64,000 nucleotides of DNA from Nocardioides euryhalodurans (GCF_004564375.1 NZ_CP038267.1:2234501-2298500), one strand, 5' to 3'; counted from the first letter of the stretch, positions 51,277 through 59,385 are shown. The notes: generated from the sequence alone by a model not told the origin. Translations and numbers: made by a program.

Positions 51277-52128
51277 CTACGTAGCGGCTGCTACGCCATC
51301 GGGTGCCCCGCGGGGCGCCAGGACCCCGATGGCCTCGGCACGACGCACGGCCGACACCCGCTCCTGCACGCCCAGCTTGCGATACGCGTTCTCCAGGTGC
51401 TTCTCCGCAGTCCGGGGAGAGATTCCCAGACGCCGCGCGATGCGGGCGGTCGTGAACCCCTCCCCACACAGGGACATCACCGCGACCTCGCGAGCGGTCA
51501 GCCGGATCGCCTCAGCCGTGTCGTACGCGCGAGGCAGCGCCTCCACCCGAGCGTGGCCGGCTCGCCAGGCAGCCATGACGTCAGCGTGGAGCTGCAACCC
51601 CGCGAGGGTCCGTTGCAGCGTGGTGGCCAGCTCCAGCTCCAGGTCCGTGTACGCGTCGCCGGCCCGGCACACGCCGCACACGCGCCGAGTCCCATCGACG
51701 GGCGGGAGGGGGATCCACAGGTGCTTCTCGATGCCATGCTCGGCCAGCTCCACCAGGTAGTCGCTGGCGTCGGGACCGGTCACCGGTGGCACGTCATCGA
51801 TGCTGAGCACGGTTCGCTCACGGTGCTCGGCATAGTGGCGGGCAAGCGGATGCAGGCCCGGCGCCCTCCCAGCCACGTCGGCGAGGTCGTAGCCGGTCGG
51901 AGGCGGGAAGCCCGTCACGTCGGCACCACCAGCGGCGTGCCAGGTGAAAGTCCCCGCCAACGGCGCGTGCAACTGCGCCCTCAGGAGGGCGGCAGCGACC
52001 GACCAGTCGACGTCCGCGGCTGTCGTTGACAGTGCTTCCGTGGCCAGCTCGAGCCACGGAGCAAGGATCTGCTCCACCTTGCTCACCCACTCGGTCCCAA
52101 GAGCCAGAGCTACGAGGAGCCTATCCAC
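51277..52128 (-). CDS. LuxR-type transcriptional regulator
   Basis: A 283-residue regulator. The C-terminal GerE/LuxR helix-turn-helix is clear (about residues 205-265): LTAREVAVMSLCGEGFTTAR, IARRLGISPRTAEKHLENAY, RKLGVQERVSAVRRA. The N-terminal about 190 residues look GAF-like, with KHLWIPLPPVDGTRRVCGVC, so a small-ligand or redox signal is possible. No receiver domain. It is the upstream gene of a minus-strand set with two genes of unknown function (87-bp gap), its likely targets. Confidence 0.85.
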   Translation of the reverse strand: MDRLLVALALGTEWVSKVEQILAPWLELATEALSTTAADVDWSVAAALLRAQLHAPLAGTFTWHAAGGADVTGFPPPTGYDLADVAGRAPGLHPLARHYAEHRERTVLSIDDVPPVTGPDASDYLVELAEHGIEKHLWIPLPPVDGTRRVCGVCRAGDAYTDLELELATTLQRTLAGLQLHADVMAAWRAGHARVEALPRAYDTAEAIRLTAREVAVMSLCGEGFTTARIARRLGISPRTAEKHLENAYRKLGVQERVSAVRRAEAIGVLAPRGAPDGVAAAT

Positions 52129-52156
52129 GACAGGGCGCGCCCGACAGGGCCACCAC

Positions 52157-52585
52157 TCACTCGTTGATCGCCTCGATGCCGCGGCGCTCGAGCTCGGCGA
52201 GGTGGTCCCGCATCGCCTGGAGGACCTCCGGCGGATGCCCCTCCCAGTGCTCGACCACGTCGACCACCCGGAGCGGGTGGGCGGTGCGGTAGGACCGCGT
52301 GGGGTTGCCGGGGAACCGGTGGTCGGTCAGGTTCGGGTCGTCCTCGAAGGGGCCGGTGGGCTCCACCCGGTAGACGGTGCCGGGGCCCTCCCCCACCGCC
52401 AGCTCCGCTCCCCAGACGGCGGCGTCCATGGTGGCGGTCAGGTAGAGGTAGTTCGCCCTGCGCCGTGCGCCGTAGTTGGAGGCGCGGCCGGGCTCCAGCA
52501 CGTCCCCGGGAGCCAGGGTGGCCTTGGTGCCGTGGAAGAACGGTCCGGGGTCCGGACCCTCGGTCGGCGTCGGTTCGTCGTCCAT
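52157..52585 (-). CDS. arr: Rifampin ADP-ribosyltransferase (Arr family)
   Basis: Transfers ADP-ribose from NAD to the C23 hydroxyl of rifamycins, inactivating them. 142 residues, the family length. Seen: FFHGTKATLAPGDVLEPG (NAD-binding His), SNYGARRRANYLYLTATMDA, WGAELAVGEGPGTVYRVEPT, FEDDPNLTDHRFPGNPTRSY (catalytic Asp and the conserved DxxFPGNPT box) and HPLRVVDVV. The ATG at 52585 has AGGAGGAG a few bases upstream. Stands alone, divergent from the secreted-protein gene at 52734. Whether it confers resistance depends on expression. Confidence 0.92.
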   Translation of the reverse strand: MDDEPTPTEGPDPGPFFHGTKATLAPGDVLEPGRASNYGARRRANYLYLTATMDAAVWGAELAVGEGPGTVYRVEPTGPFEDDPNLTDHRFPGNPTRSYRTAHPLRVVDVVEHWEGHPPEVLQAMRDHLAELERRGIEAINE

Positions 52586-52733
52586 GCACTCCTCCTGCGA
52601 TCGACTCCGGACCACCCTGCCCGGTCGTCCCCGGACCGTCGAGCGCCCCCACTCGCGCGACCGGTGCGCCCGGTGCCGGACGGGAGTAAGGTAAAGGGTT
52701 GGGCATTCCCGAGCGCTGGCTCGAGGAGAGGCG

Positions 52734-53849
52734 ATGAACGGGGAGACGAGGTCGAGCAGGTCCGTACGCGCGGGGGCCGTGGTCGCCGCCGTCACGCTGC
52801 TCGCCTTCGCGGTCCCGGCCGTCGCGCCCCTGTACGCGCAGGTCTACCCACCCCCGGACGCCGACACCATCGACGAGGCGCTCGACGAGGCCAACCTCGA
52901 CGCCCGCTTCGCCTCCGACGACGTCACCCAGTTCGAGACCGTCCCGTTCACGGCCACCCTCATCTACGGCACGGCGACGAACCCCCAGCTGCCCACGGTC
53001 CAGGTGTCCTGGAGCAACGAGGCCACGCTCACGGCGCAGGACGAGGACGCCTTCGTCATCCTGCCGACGTCTCCGTCCCGAAAGTTCCTCAGCCAAGGCA
53101 CCCGACGGCCGGGTGGTGGGCTCGCGGTGGACTGGACCTGGGACGTCACCCCGCTGCTGCCGGGCGAGCAGACGCTCGTCGTCGGCATCCACCCGTCCGT
53201 GGTGGTCGAGGGGAAGCAGGTTCCCGAGCTGGCGGACGTGAACCAGCCCGTCGAGGTGACCGTGGACGTGAACCCGGTGCAGCGCGACTTCGACGACGTG
53301 GTCGTGGCGGCCAACGACATGGACACCGAGCTCCCCGACGAGATGACCGTGGGCGAGGAGCACGACGTCAGCGCGACGATGTCCCTGGCCGGGCACGCCG
53401 GGACGGTCGCGGCCGACATCAGCCTCACCCAGGGCGAGACCTCGGCCGACGTCACCATCACCGGCTCGTCGGCCGCACCGCAGGCCATGACTCCGGTGGG
53501 GGCGGTCGCGGCCGACGACGTCGTCGAGCGGCGGTGGACCGTCATCCCCGACGAGCCCGGCCAGGTGGACCTGGTGTTCACGGCGGCGGTGGCCGGACGG
53601 GCAGGGGACCGGGCGCTGCAGCAGGACGTGCCGATCGTGGCGACCGTCCGGGCCGTCGAGCCAGGGGACTCCTTCTGGGAGGCCCTGCAACGACCTGTTC
53701 TCTACCTGGCGCCGTTCGCGGCGCTCGCCGCGACGCTCGTCGGGCTGTGGGCGGCGTGGTCGAAGAGGAAGCAGGCGCACGCCACGGCCGGGCCGGCGGC
53801 AGGAGACGAGGGCACGGGCCCACCGCCGCCGGCAGACCCGGCACCGTGA
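52734..53849 (+). CDS. Exported membrane-anchored protein, unknown (beta-domain)
   Basis: A 371-residue protein with an N-terminal signal (AGAVVAAVTLLAFAVPAVAP), two beta-rich outer regions (LIYGTATNPQLPTVQVSWSN; TPLLPGEQTLVVGIHPSVVV; VGEEHDVSATMSLAGHAGTV), and a C-terminal helix (PVLYLAPFAALAATLVGLWA) with the basic SKRKQAH tail. The layout resembles stalked receptor-like or Ig-fold surface proteins; no family named. ATG start. The downstream O-antigen-ligase-like gene overlaps it by four bases (GTGA), so the two are translationally coupled and probably work together at the envelope. Confidence 0.75.
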   Translation: MNGETRSSRSVRAGAVVAAVTLLAFAVPAVAPLYAQVYPPPDADTIDEALDEANLDARFASDDVTQFETVPFTATLIYGTATNPQLPTVQVSWSNEATLTAQDEDAFVILPTSPSRKFLSQGTRRPGGGLAVDWTWDVTPLLPGEQTLVVGIHPSVVVEGKQVPELADVNQPVEVTVDVNPVQRDFDDVVVAANDMDTELPDEMTVGEEHDVSATMSLAGHAGTVAADISLTQGETSADVTITGSSAAPQAMTPVGAVAADDVVERRWTVIPDEPGQVDLVFTAAVAGRAGDRALQQDVPIVATVRAVEPGDSFWEALQRPVLYLAPFAALAATLVGLWAAWSKRKQAHATAGPAAGDEGTGPPPPADPAP

Positions 53850-54967
53850 CGGCGTACGTGCTGCTCGCCGCCGTCGCATGGGCGGTGGCCACCCGCGGCG
53901 GGACGGGTCCCCGAGACCTGGCGCTGGTGCTGGTGCTGCTCGCCCTCGCGGTGGTGACCGCGCGGGCCCGCCCGCCGCGCCACGTGTCCCTCGGTGTCAC
54001 GATGGTCGCCCTCCTCCTGTGGTTGCTGGTCGCTGGACCACTTCGCACCGGCCTGACGCTCGAGGGCGTCCGCGTGCCGTTGCTCGTCGTGGGGGTGGTG
54101 CTCACGGTCCTCGCGACCCGCCGCCTGGACCACGCCGAGAGGGAGGTCTTCCTCGGCGGCATGGTCGTCCTGGGGTGCCTGCACGCAGTGGTGGCCCTCG
54201 GCGAGCTCGCCGTCGCCGTGTCGCAGCGGCTGCCGTACCCGGCGCGCGTCGACTCCCTGCTCGGATCCTCCAACGGCCTGGCCATGCTGCTGGTGGCGAC
54301 GTCCGTGCTCACGGTCCGGGAGATCGCCCACCGTGGCGGCCGGCTGCCGGCGCTGGCGCTGCTCGTGCAGGGGGCGGCCGTGATCGCCACCGGGAGTCGC
54401 ACCGCGATCGCCCTCGCGGCGGTGCTGCTCGTCGGGTACGCCGCCAGCCGCCCCGGCTGGCGGCCGCGAGCGGTCGCCACGTGTGGGGTCCTCGCCGGCG
54501 GCGCGATGGTCGCGTGGCGGTTCGCGACTGAGCCGCCCGAGCCGCGCCCCCACCTGTGGCGGGAGGCCCTCGCCCGGATCGCCGACCACCCGCTCATGGG
54601 CGCCGGGCCGGAGCCGGCGGAATTCAGCCTCTCGGCTGCTGACGCGCGGGCGACGACCCACGCCCACGACGAGCTGCTGCAGTGGGGGGTCGAGTACGGC
54701 CTCGTCGGCGTCGGGCTCGCGCTGCTGGTGCTGGTGCTCGCTGTTCGGACCACGCGTCCGTATGGTCAGGGCGACCGATGGGCGCTCCTGGCCGCCACGA
54801 TCCTGCTGTCCGCCGGGCTGGTCGACTTCACGCTCCGGATCACGGCGCTCGCCGTCGTCGCCGCCGCCCTCGCGACCCTCGGCCTGACCGACCCGCCTCC
54901 CCCACGGGCGGCTGCACCTCCGGCGTCCCGCGCCACGTCACGCGACACCCGCGTGCGACCTGCGTGA
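53846..54967 (+). CDS. O-antigen-ligase/Wzy-like polytopic membrane protein
   Basis: A 373-residue membrane protein with about ten helices and the Wzy_C-type large outer loop: GSSNGLAMLLVATSVL, then VIATGSRTAIALAAVLLVGY (GSRT is the usual ligase signature) and LARIADHPLMGAGPEPAEFS, followed by THAHDELLQWGVEYGLVGVG, typical of the family's catalytic His region. Members join or polymerise lipid-linked glycans at the outer face of the membrane. The GTG overlaps the preceding stop. No glycosyltransferases are nearby, so the glycan is unknown. Confidence 0.85.
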   Translation: MTAYVLLAAVAWAVATRGGTGPRDLALVLVLLALAVVTARARPPRHVSLGVTMVALLLWLLVAGPLRTGLTLEGVRVPLLVVGVVLTVLATRRLDHAEREVFLGGMVVLGCLHAVVALGELAVAVSQRLPYPARVDSLLGSSNGLAMLLVATSVLTVREIAHRGGRLPALALLVQGAAVIATGSRTAIALAAVLLVGYAASRPGWRPRAVATCGVLAGGAMVAWRFATEPPEPRPHLWREALARIADHPLMGAGPEPAEFSLSAADARATTHAHDELLQWGVEYGLVGVGLALLVLVLAVRTTRPYGQGDRWALLAATILLSAGLVDFTLRITALAVVAAALATLGLTDPPPPRAAAPPASRATSRDTRVRPA

Positions 54968-55032
54968 CGGACCCGCGGGTGGTGCCCGTCACAGCGTGCA
55001 TGGACGGTGGCAGGACGGGGTACGCGAGCAGG

Positions 55033-55191
55033 ATGAGCGAGCACCCCCGTGACGAGTCCTCCGACCCGAGCCTGGACGACGGCACCTCGACGGACTGGAG
55101 CGGTGAGGGCGGCGCCGTGCCCGAGGGGCCGGCGACCGACCCCGACGACGGGTCCGACGAGGTCGACGCGCACGACGGGCCGTCGTCGTGA
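55033..55191 (+). CDS. Small acidic protein, unknown
   Basis: A 52-residue, very acidic, Ser/Gly/Asp-rich product (MSEHPRDESSDPSLDDGTST to DEVDAHDGPSS) with no hydrophobic core, probably disordered. The ATG at 55033 follows GAGCAGG. Its stop overlaps the GTG of the next gene (GTGA), which supports real translation and coupling to that gene. Confidence 0.5.
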   Translation: MSEHPRDESSDPSLDDGTSTDWSGEGGAVPEGPATDPDDGSDEVDAHDGPSS

Positions 55192-55670
55192 ACGAGCTGG
55201 AGACCTACCTCCGCAACCACTGGACCGCCGCGGCCGGGGGCGTGGACCTGGCCCACCGCGTCGCGGGATCACACCGGGGTACCGACCTCGGGCCGCCCCT
55301 CGCCACCATCGCCACCGACATCCGTGAGGACCGCACGTCCCTGGCCGAGGTGATGGACCAGCTCGGCTGCGACCGCGGCCACGTCGGCCCACTCGCCGCC
55401 CGCGTCCTGGAGCGCATGGGACGCCTCAAGCCCAACGGCCGCCTGCTGCGCCGTTCTCCGGTGTCGGACGTCCTGGAGGTCGAAGCCCTCCGCAGCGCCG
55501 TCGCCGGAAAGGCATCGGTGTGGGATGCCCTGCTGGCGATGCAGCAGCGGGACGGGCTGGCGATCGGGGTCGACCTCGAGCAGCTGCGGGCCAGGGCCAC
55601 GGACCAGCTCGCACGTCTGACCGGGCTCCACGCCGACCTGGCGCACCGCGCTCTCGGCCGCGGGGCATGA
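55188..55670 (+). CDS. Helical-bundle protein, conserved hypothetical
   Basis: A 160-residue, almost entirely helical protein: MNELETYLRNHWTAAAGGVD, TDIREDRTSLAEVMDQLGC, RMGRLKPNGRLLRRSPVSDV, LRSAVAGKASVWDALLAMQQ and LEQLRARATDQLARLTGLH. It resembles ferritin-like/hemerythrin-like bundles in layout, but I see no clear metal-ligand set, so function is open. The GTG overlaps the small acidic gene upstream. Confidence 0.7.
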   Translation: MNELETYLRNHWTAAAGGVDLAHRVAGSHRGTDLGPPLATIATDIREDRTSLAEVMDQLGCDRGHVGPLAARVLERMGRLKPNGRLLRRSPVSDVLEVEALRSAVAGKASVWDALLAMQQRDGLAIGVDLEQLRARATDQLARLTGLHADLAHRALGRGA

Positions 55671-55736
55671 CCGCGCCGCCGGCCCGGTGGCGCGCCACGC
55701 ACGGTGACCCGGCTCCGGTGTGCCTAGGCTCGGCGC

Positions 55737-56087
55737 ATGGCTGACCACGAGGTCCAGGTCCGGGTGACGTCCGAGACCCTCCGCCGGTCGGCGGAGGCTC
55801 GCGGGGTCGTGTCGGAGCAGCCGGGCATCGCTCCCGAGGTCGCGGCGATCGAGCAGCTGCACGAGGCGTTGGACGCGGCCGTCGAAGGGACCGGGGTCGG
55901 CGGCACCGACGACTTCGACGAGTTCGACGACTACTGGGTGGTCTGGCTGTTCGGACCCGACGTCGACGCCCTCGTGGCCGCCGCTCGAGGCGTCGTCGTC
56001 GAGCACCGGTTGATGGACGGCGCGTACGCCTTCGTCACCGATCCGAACGCGGGTGACTTCCGAGTCGGGCGCCGCATCGACTTCTGA
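55737..56087 (+). CDS. Hypothetical acidic protein
   Basis: A 116-residue protein with no signal or membrane helix. Features: DHEVQVRVTSETLRRSAEAR, an Asp-rich DDFDEFDDYWVVWLFGPDVD, and RLMDGAYAFVTDPNAGDFRV near the end; the fold looks alpha/beta. No family recognised. ATG at 55737. It is convergent with the histidine kinase gene, 22 bp away. Confidence 0.65.
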   Translation: MADHEVQVRVTSETLRRSAEARGVVSEQPGIAPEVAAIEQLHEALDAAVEGTGVGGTDDFDEFDDYWVVWLFGPDVDALVAAARGVVVEHRLMDGAYAFVTDPNAGDFRVGRRIDF

Positions 56088-56109
56088 AGGTGGGCCCCGC
56101 CGGCGCTCC

Positions 56110-57462
56110 CTAGGTGGTGGTCGGCGAGGCCAGCTCCATGCGGACGCAGGTCCGACCGTCGCGGCGCAGCACCTCGACCGAGCCACCGTGTGCCCGGGCG
56201 ATCTCCCGCACGATGCTCAGGCCCAGGCCGCTGGTTCCCGCGGGGGACCCGTCCTCCGGCGGGAAGCCATCACCCTCGTCGGTGACCGTGACGACCGCAC
56301 CGTGACCGGTGGTCCGGACCTCCACCTCGATGGCGCCGGCGCCGTGGCGGAGCGCGTTGTCGACGAGGTTCGACAACGCCCGGTCGAGGCGGGGACCGTC
56401 GCCCTCGAGCTCGACGGGTCCTGGTGCGAGGACGGTGATCTCCCGGGGCCCGGCGGCCGGCCGGAAGCGATCGGCGACAGTCCGAGCGGTCGCCGCCAGG
56501 TCGACGGTGTCGCTCCGGATCGAGAGGGAGCTCCCGTCGCCGGCGGCACGACCGAGCAGGTCCTCGACGAGGGCCATCAGTCGGCGTACCTCGTCGTGGA
56601 CCGAGCGGAGCGCTGCCGTCAGCTCCTCGGGGTCGCGTGGCCGCGCCAGCGCCAGGTCGATCTCGGTGCGCATCAGCGTCAGCGGCGTTCGCAGCTCGTG
56701 GCTGGCCTCGGCCACGAACCCCCGCTCCCGTTGCAACCCGGCGTCGAGCCGGTCGAGCATGGCGTTGAGGGTGAGGGCCAGGCGACGGAGCTCGTCGTCG
56801 GCGTCGGGGAGCGGGAGTCGTTCCCCCGCGTTGCGGTGCGAGATCGTGGCGGCGTGGGTCCGCATGCGCTCGATCGGCCGCAACCCTGCACCTGCGACGA
56901 GATAGCCGAGGACCCCCGCCACGAGGAGGGCGAGCGGGATGCCCACCAGGAGCTGGGCTCGCAGGTCGGCCATCGCCTCGTCGGCGTCCTCCCTCGAGAC
57001 GGCCGTGACGAGCCGGCCGTCGTCGGTCGGCCGGACCAGCAGCAGCGACGTCTCCCGCTCCGCGTCCCGCCGACCCTCCGCGGATGCGTCGTCGTCGAGG
57101 ATCAGGACCGTGCTCCGGCCGTAGCCGGTCCCGGTGCCTCGGAGCGCCTCCTCGGTGGACCCGGAGCCGAGCAGGGGCGCGGCCACCAGCGGGGAGGAGG
57201 CCAGCACCTCGCCCCCCGGCGCCACCACCTGGGCATGGACCTCGCCCCCGAGCGCCTGCACGGCCTCCAGCCGCGCCTGCGGCGACAGAGCGGTCAGCCT
57301 GTCGGCCTCGAGCGCGAGGGTGTCGCGCAGCCGCTCCTCGAGGGCGTCGGACATCCGTACGTGCACGAACACCCCCAGGCCCGTCAGCGCCACGAGGGTG
57401 GTGCCGAGGAAGGCCAGGGCGACCCGTACGCGCAGCGGCCACCGTGCCGCCGACCACCTCAT
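56110..57462 (-). CDS. Sensor histidine kinase (PepSY-linked two-component system)
   Basis: A 450-residue membrane kinase. Order: TM1 (VALAFLGTTLVALTGLGVFV), an outer sensor region (about 35-165), TM2 (LLVGIPLALLVAGVLGYLVA), HAMP, the phospho-acceptor His in FVAEASHELRTPLTLMRTE, then the ATPase boxes RALSNLVDNALRHGA (N), VTDEGDGFPPEDG (G1) and GTSGLGLSIVREIARAHGGS (G2). The ATG at 57462 overlaps the response-regulator stop by four bases (ATGA), so the two are translationally coupled. The signal is unknown; the PepSY protein encoded upstream is a likely output or modulator. Confidence 0.93.
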   Translation of the reverse strand: MRWSAARWPLRVRVALAFLGTTLVALTGLGVFVHVRMSDALEERLRDTLALEADRLTALSPQARLEAVQALGGEVHAQVVAPGGEVLASSPLVAAPLLGSGSTEEALRGTGTGYGRSTVLILDDDASAEGRRDAERETSLLLVRPTDDGRLVTAVSREDADEAMADLRAQLLVGIPLALLVAGVLGYLVAGAGLRPIERMRTHAATISHRNAGERLPLPDADDELRRLALTLNAMLDRLDAGLQRERGFVAEASHELRTPLTLMRTEIDLALARPRDPEELTAALRSVHDEVRRLMALVEDLLGRAAGDGSSLSIRSDTVDLAATARTVADRFRPAAGPREITVLAPGPVELEGDGPRLDRALSNLVDNALRHGAGAIEVEVRTTGHGAVVTVTDEGDGFPPEDGSPAGTSGLGLSIVREIARAHGGSVEVLRRDGRTCVRMELASPTTT

Positions 57463-58139
57463 CCAGGAGTCCCGTCCGTGAGCCGGTAGCCCGCGCCACG
57501 CACGGTCTGCAGCGTCGTCACACCGAAGGGGCGGTCGACCTTGGCCCGCAGGTAGCGCACGTAGACGTCGACCACGTTGGAGGCGACCTCGTGGTCGCTG
57601 CCCCAGGCGAGGTGGAGCAGCTGCTCGCGGGTCAGCACCTGGTCCGGATGGCGCATGAAGGCCTCCAGGAGCGAGAACTCCCGCAGCGACAGCGACACCT
57701 CGACGTCGCCGCGACGGACCCGCCGTCCTGCCGGATCGAGGCGCAGGTCCCCCACCTCGAGATCGGTCGGGCGCGGCACCGGCCCTCGTCGCGCCAGCGC
57801 ACGCATCCGGGCCAGCAGCTCCTGGAAGGCGAACGGCTTGGCCAGGTAGTCGTCCGCACCACTGTCCAGCCCGGTGATCCGGTCCGCCACGGCGGCACGG
57901 GCGGTCAGCATCAGCACCGGCGTCCAGTTCCGCTCCGCGCGGAGCCGTCGGCACACCTCGAATCCCTCGAGGTCGGGCAGCCGCACGTCGAGCAGCACCA
58001 CGTCGTAGGTCCCGCTCCGCGCGGAGCCCAATGCCTCCGTCCCCGTCCCGACGACGTCGACCACGTCGCCGCGCTCGGTGAGGCCCCGAGCCACCAGGGC
58101 AGCGAGCTTCGCCTCGTCCTCGACCAGCAGCACTCGCAC
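57459..58139 (-). CDS. OmpR/PhoB-family response regulator
   Basis: A 226-residue regulator. Receiver: MRVLLVEDEAKLAALVARGL with the acidic pair, phospho-acceptor Asp51 in VVLLDVRLPDLEGF, and the switch Lys in DYLAKPFAFQEL. Winged-helix output: LEVGDLRLDPAGRRVRRGDV, LSLREFSLLEAFMRHPDQVL, NVVDVYVRYLRAKVDRPFG, LQTVRGAGYRL. I choose GTG at 58139 over ATG at 58148: it gives the standard RR N-terminus and lies exactly as far from the operator centre as the divergent PepSY start, suggesting leaderless starts on both sides. Confidence 0.92.
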   Translation of the reverse strand: MRVLLVEDEAKLAALVARGLTERGDVVDVVGTGTEALGSARSGTYDVVLLDVRLPDLEGFEVCRRLRAERNWTPVLMLTARAAVADRITGLDSGADDYLAKPFAFQELLARMRALARRGPVPRPTDLEVGDLRLDPAGRRVRRGDVEVSLSLREFSLLEAFMRHPDQVLTREQLLHLAWGSDHEVASNVVDVYVRYLRAKVDRPFGVTTLQTVRGAGYRLTDGTPG

Positions 58140-58160
58140 GCCACCCATGCTAGGGAGGTG

Positions 58161-58197
58161 GATGAGCACCGGATGAGAGCCTCATCGACGCCTCATC
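58161..58197. promoter_or_regulatory. Four-box symmetrical OmpR-type operator
   Basis: GATGAG-N5-GATGAG (58161-58177), the triplet AGC, then CTCATC-N5-CTCATC (58181-58197). These are two tandem pairs with 11-bp spacing, one per strand, mirror-symmetric about 58179. Tandem hexamers at one helical turn are the standard target of OmpR-type dimers. The dyad sits in the 79-bp gap between the divergent response-regulator and PepSY genes. Confidence 0.8.
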
Positions 58198-58218
58198 TCT
58201 GCGACCTACCGTCGGAGC

Positions 58219-58560
58219 ATGGACATGAACCTGACACCCAAGAGGATCGCCGTGGTGCTCGGCGCCACCGCCGTCCTGACCTTGGGCGCCGTCGGCGGCG
58301 CCTACGCCCTGACCGGCGGTGACGACGACCGGCGGGAGCAGCCCATCCCTGCGGCCGACCTGGAGCAGGCGGAGCAGGCAGCGCTCGAGGAGACGGGCGG
58401 CGGCACCGTCACCGAGACCGAGGTCGACGACGAGGAGAGCAAGTACGAGGTCGAGGTCAGCCTCGAGGACGGCACGCAGGTGGACGTCCAGCTCGACACC
58501 GACTTCCAGGTCGTCGGCACCGAGGACGACGGCACCGACGACGAGTCCGACGGCGAGTGA
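58219..58560 (+). CDS. PepSY-domain exported protein
   Basis: A 113-residue protein with an N-terminal signal/anchor (RIAVVLGATAVLTLGAVGGA) and one PepSY domain: ADLEQAEQAALEETGGGTVT, then TEVDDEESKYEVEVSLEDGT and VDVQLDTDFQVV. PepSY proteins are often targets and modulators of adjacent OmpR-type systems. The ATG at 58219 is 40 bp from the operator centre, with TACCGT at about -10, fitting a leaderless transcript; a second ATG lies at 58225. The tail is Asp/Glu-rich. The lipoprotein gene follows after 9 bp. Confidence 0.88.
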   Translation: MDMNLTPKRIAVVLGATAVLTLGAVGGAYALTGGDDDRREQPIPAADLEQAEQAALEETGGGTVTETEVDDEESKYEVEVSLEDGTQVDVQLDTDFQVVGTEDDGTDDESDGE

Positions 58561-58569
58561 GCACGCGCC

Positions 58570-59385
58570 ATGCGCACCGTGCCGGCCGTGCTCGGCGCCG
58601 CGCTGCTCGCCGCGCTCGCCGGCTGCGGCGGTGACGGATCGACCCCCGGGGCACTGCAGGATCCCCCGGGCCGAGCACCGTCGCCCGCGCTCCCGCAGGC
58701 CGGCGAGCCCGTCGAGCTGGACCCCTCCGCGTTCACCGCGGACGTGACCAACCCCTGGTTCCCGCTCGAGCCGGGGACACGCTGGACCTACCTGGAGACG
58801 ACGGAGGACGGCGAGAGGGTGCGGGTCGTCGTCACCGCCACCGCCGAGACCCGAGTGGTCGCCAACGGCGTGACCGCACGCGTCGTGCGTGACACCGTCA
58901 CCCTCGACGGCGAGATCATCGAGGACACCTTCGACTGGTACGCCCAGGACGACGCCGGGACCGTCTGGTACCTCGGCGAGGACACCGCCGAGCTCGAGGA
59001 CGGAGAGGTGACCACGCGCGCAGGATCCTTCGAGGCGGGCGTCGACGGTGCGGAGGCGGGCGTGATCATGCCGGCCTCCCCCGAGGTGGGGATGACCTAC
59101 CGCCAGGAGTTCTACGCAGGTGAGGCAGAGGACCGCGGCGAGGTGCTGGCGCTGCACCAGCGGGCGACCGTGCCCGCCGGCAGCTACGACGGGCTCCTCC
59201 AGACCGCCGACACGACCCCCCTCGAAGCCGCGGTGCTCGAGCACAAGTTCTACGCCGAGGGCGTCGGGCTGGTCCTCACCGTCGACCTCGAGTCCACGGC
59301 CCGCGAAGAGCTGGTGTCGGTGGCCCGGGTCGACGCTGCCGAGGCACACCGCTCCGGCACCACACCGCTGGGCCGTCCGTCCTGA
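58570..59385 (+). CDS. Lipoprotein, unknown function
   Basis: A 271-residue lipoprotein: signal MRTVPAVLGAALLAALAG, lipobox Cys, a Pro-rich spacer, then a beta-rich domain with NPWFPLEPGTRWTYLETTED, WYAQDDAGTVWYLGED, AGVIMPASPEVGMTYRQEFY and EHKFYAEGVGLVLTVDLEST. The NPWFPL...GxxWxY start is shared by a group of actinobacterial secreted proteins whose role I do not know. ATG start 9 bp after the PepSY gene, so it is very probably in the same operon and under the same two-component control. Confidence 0.8.
   Translation: MRTVPAVLGAALLAALAGCGGDGSTPGALQDPPGRAPSPALPQAGEPVELDPSAFTADVTNPWFPLEPGTRWTYLETTEDGERVRVVVTATAETRVVANGVTARVVRDTVTLDGEIIEDTFDWYAQDDAGTVWYLGEDTAELEDGEVTTRAGSFEAGVDGAEAGVIMPASPEVGMTYRQEFYAGEAEDRGEVLALHQRATVPAGSYDGLLQTADTTPLEAAVLEHKFYAEGVGLVLTVDLESTAREELVSVARVDAAEAHRSGTTPLGRPS

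Noticed and set aside
49094-52128. Reading the LuxR/DUF3892 set as a prophage or integrative element remnant.
   Set aside because: No integrase, transposase, phage structural gene, tRNA or flanking repeat is visible, so only 'accessory cassette' is supportable.
52734-54967. Reading this pair as part of a capsule or O-antigen cluster.
   Set aside because: No glycosyltransferase, flippase or sugar-nucleotide gene is nearby; only the ligase-like fold supports it.
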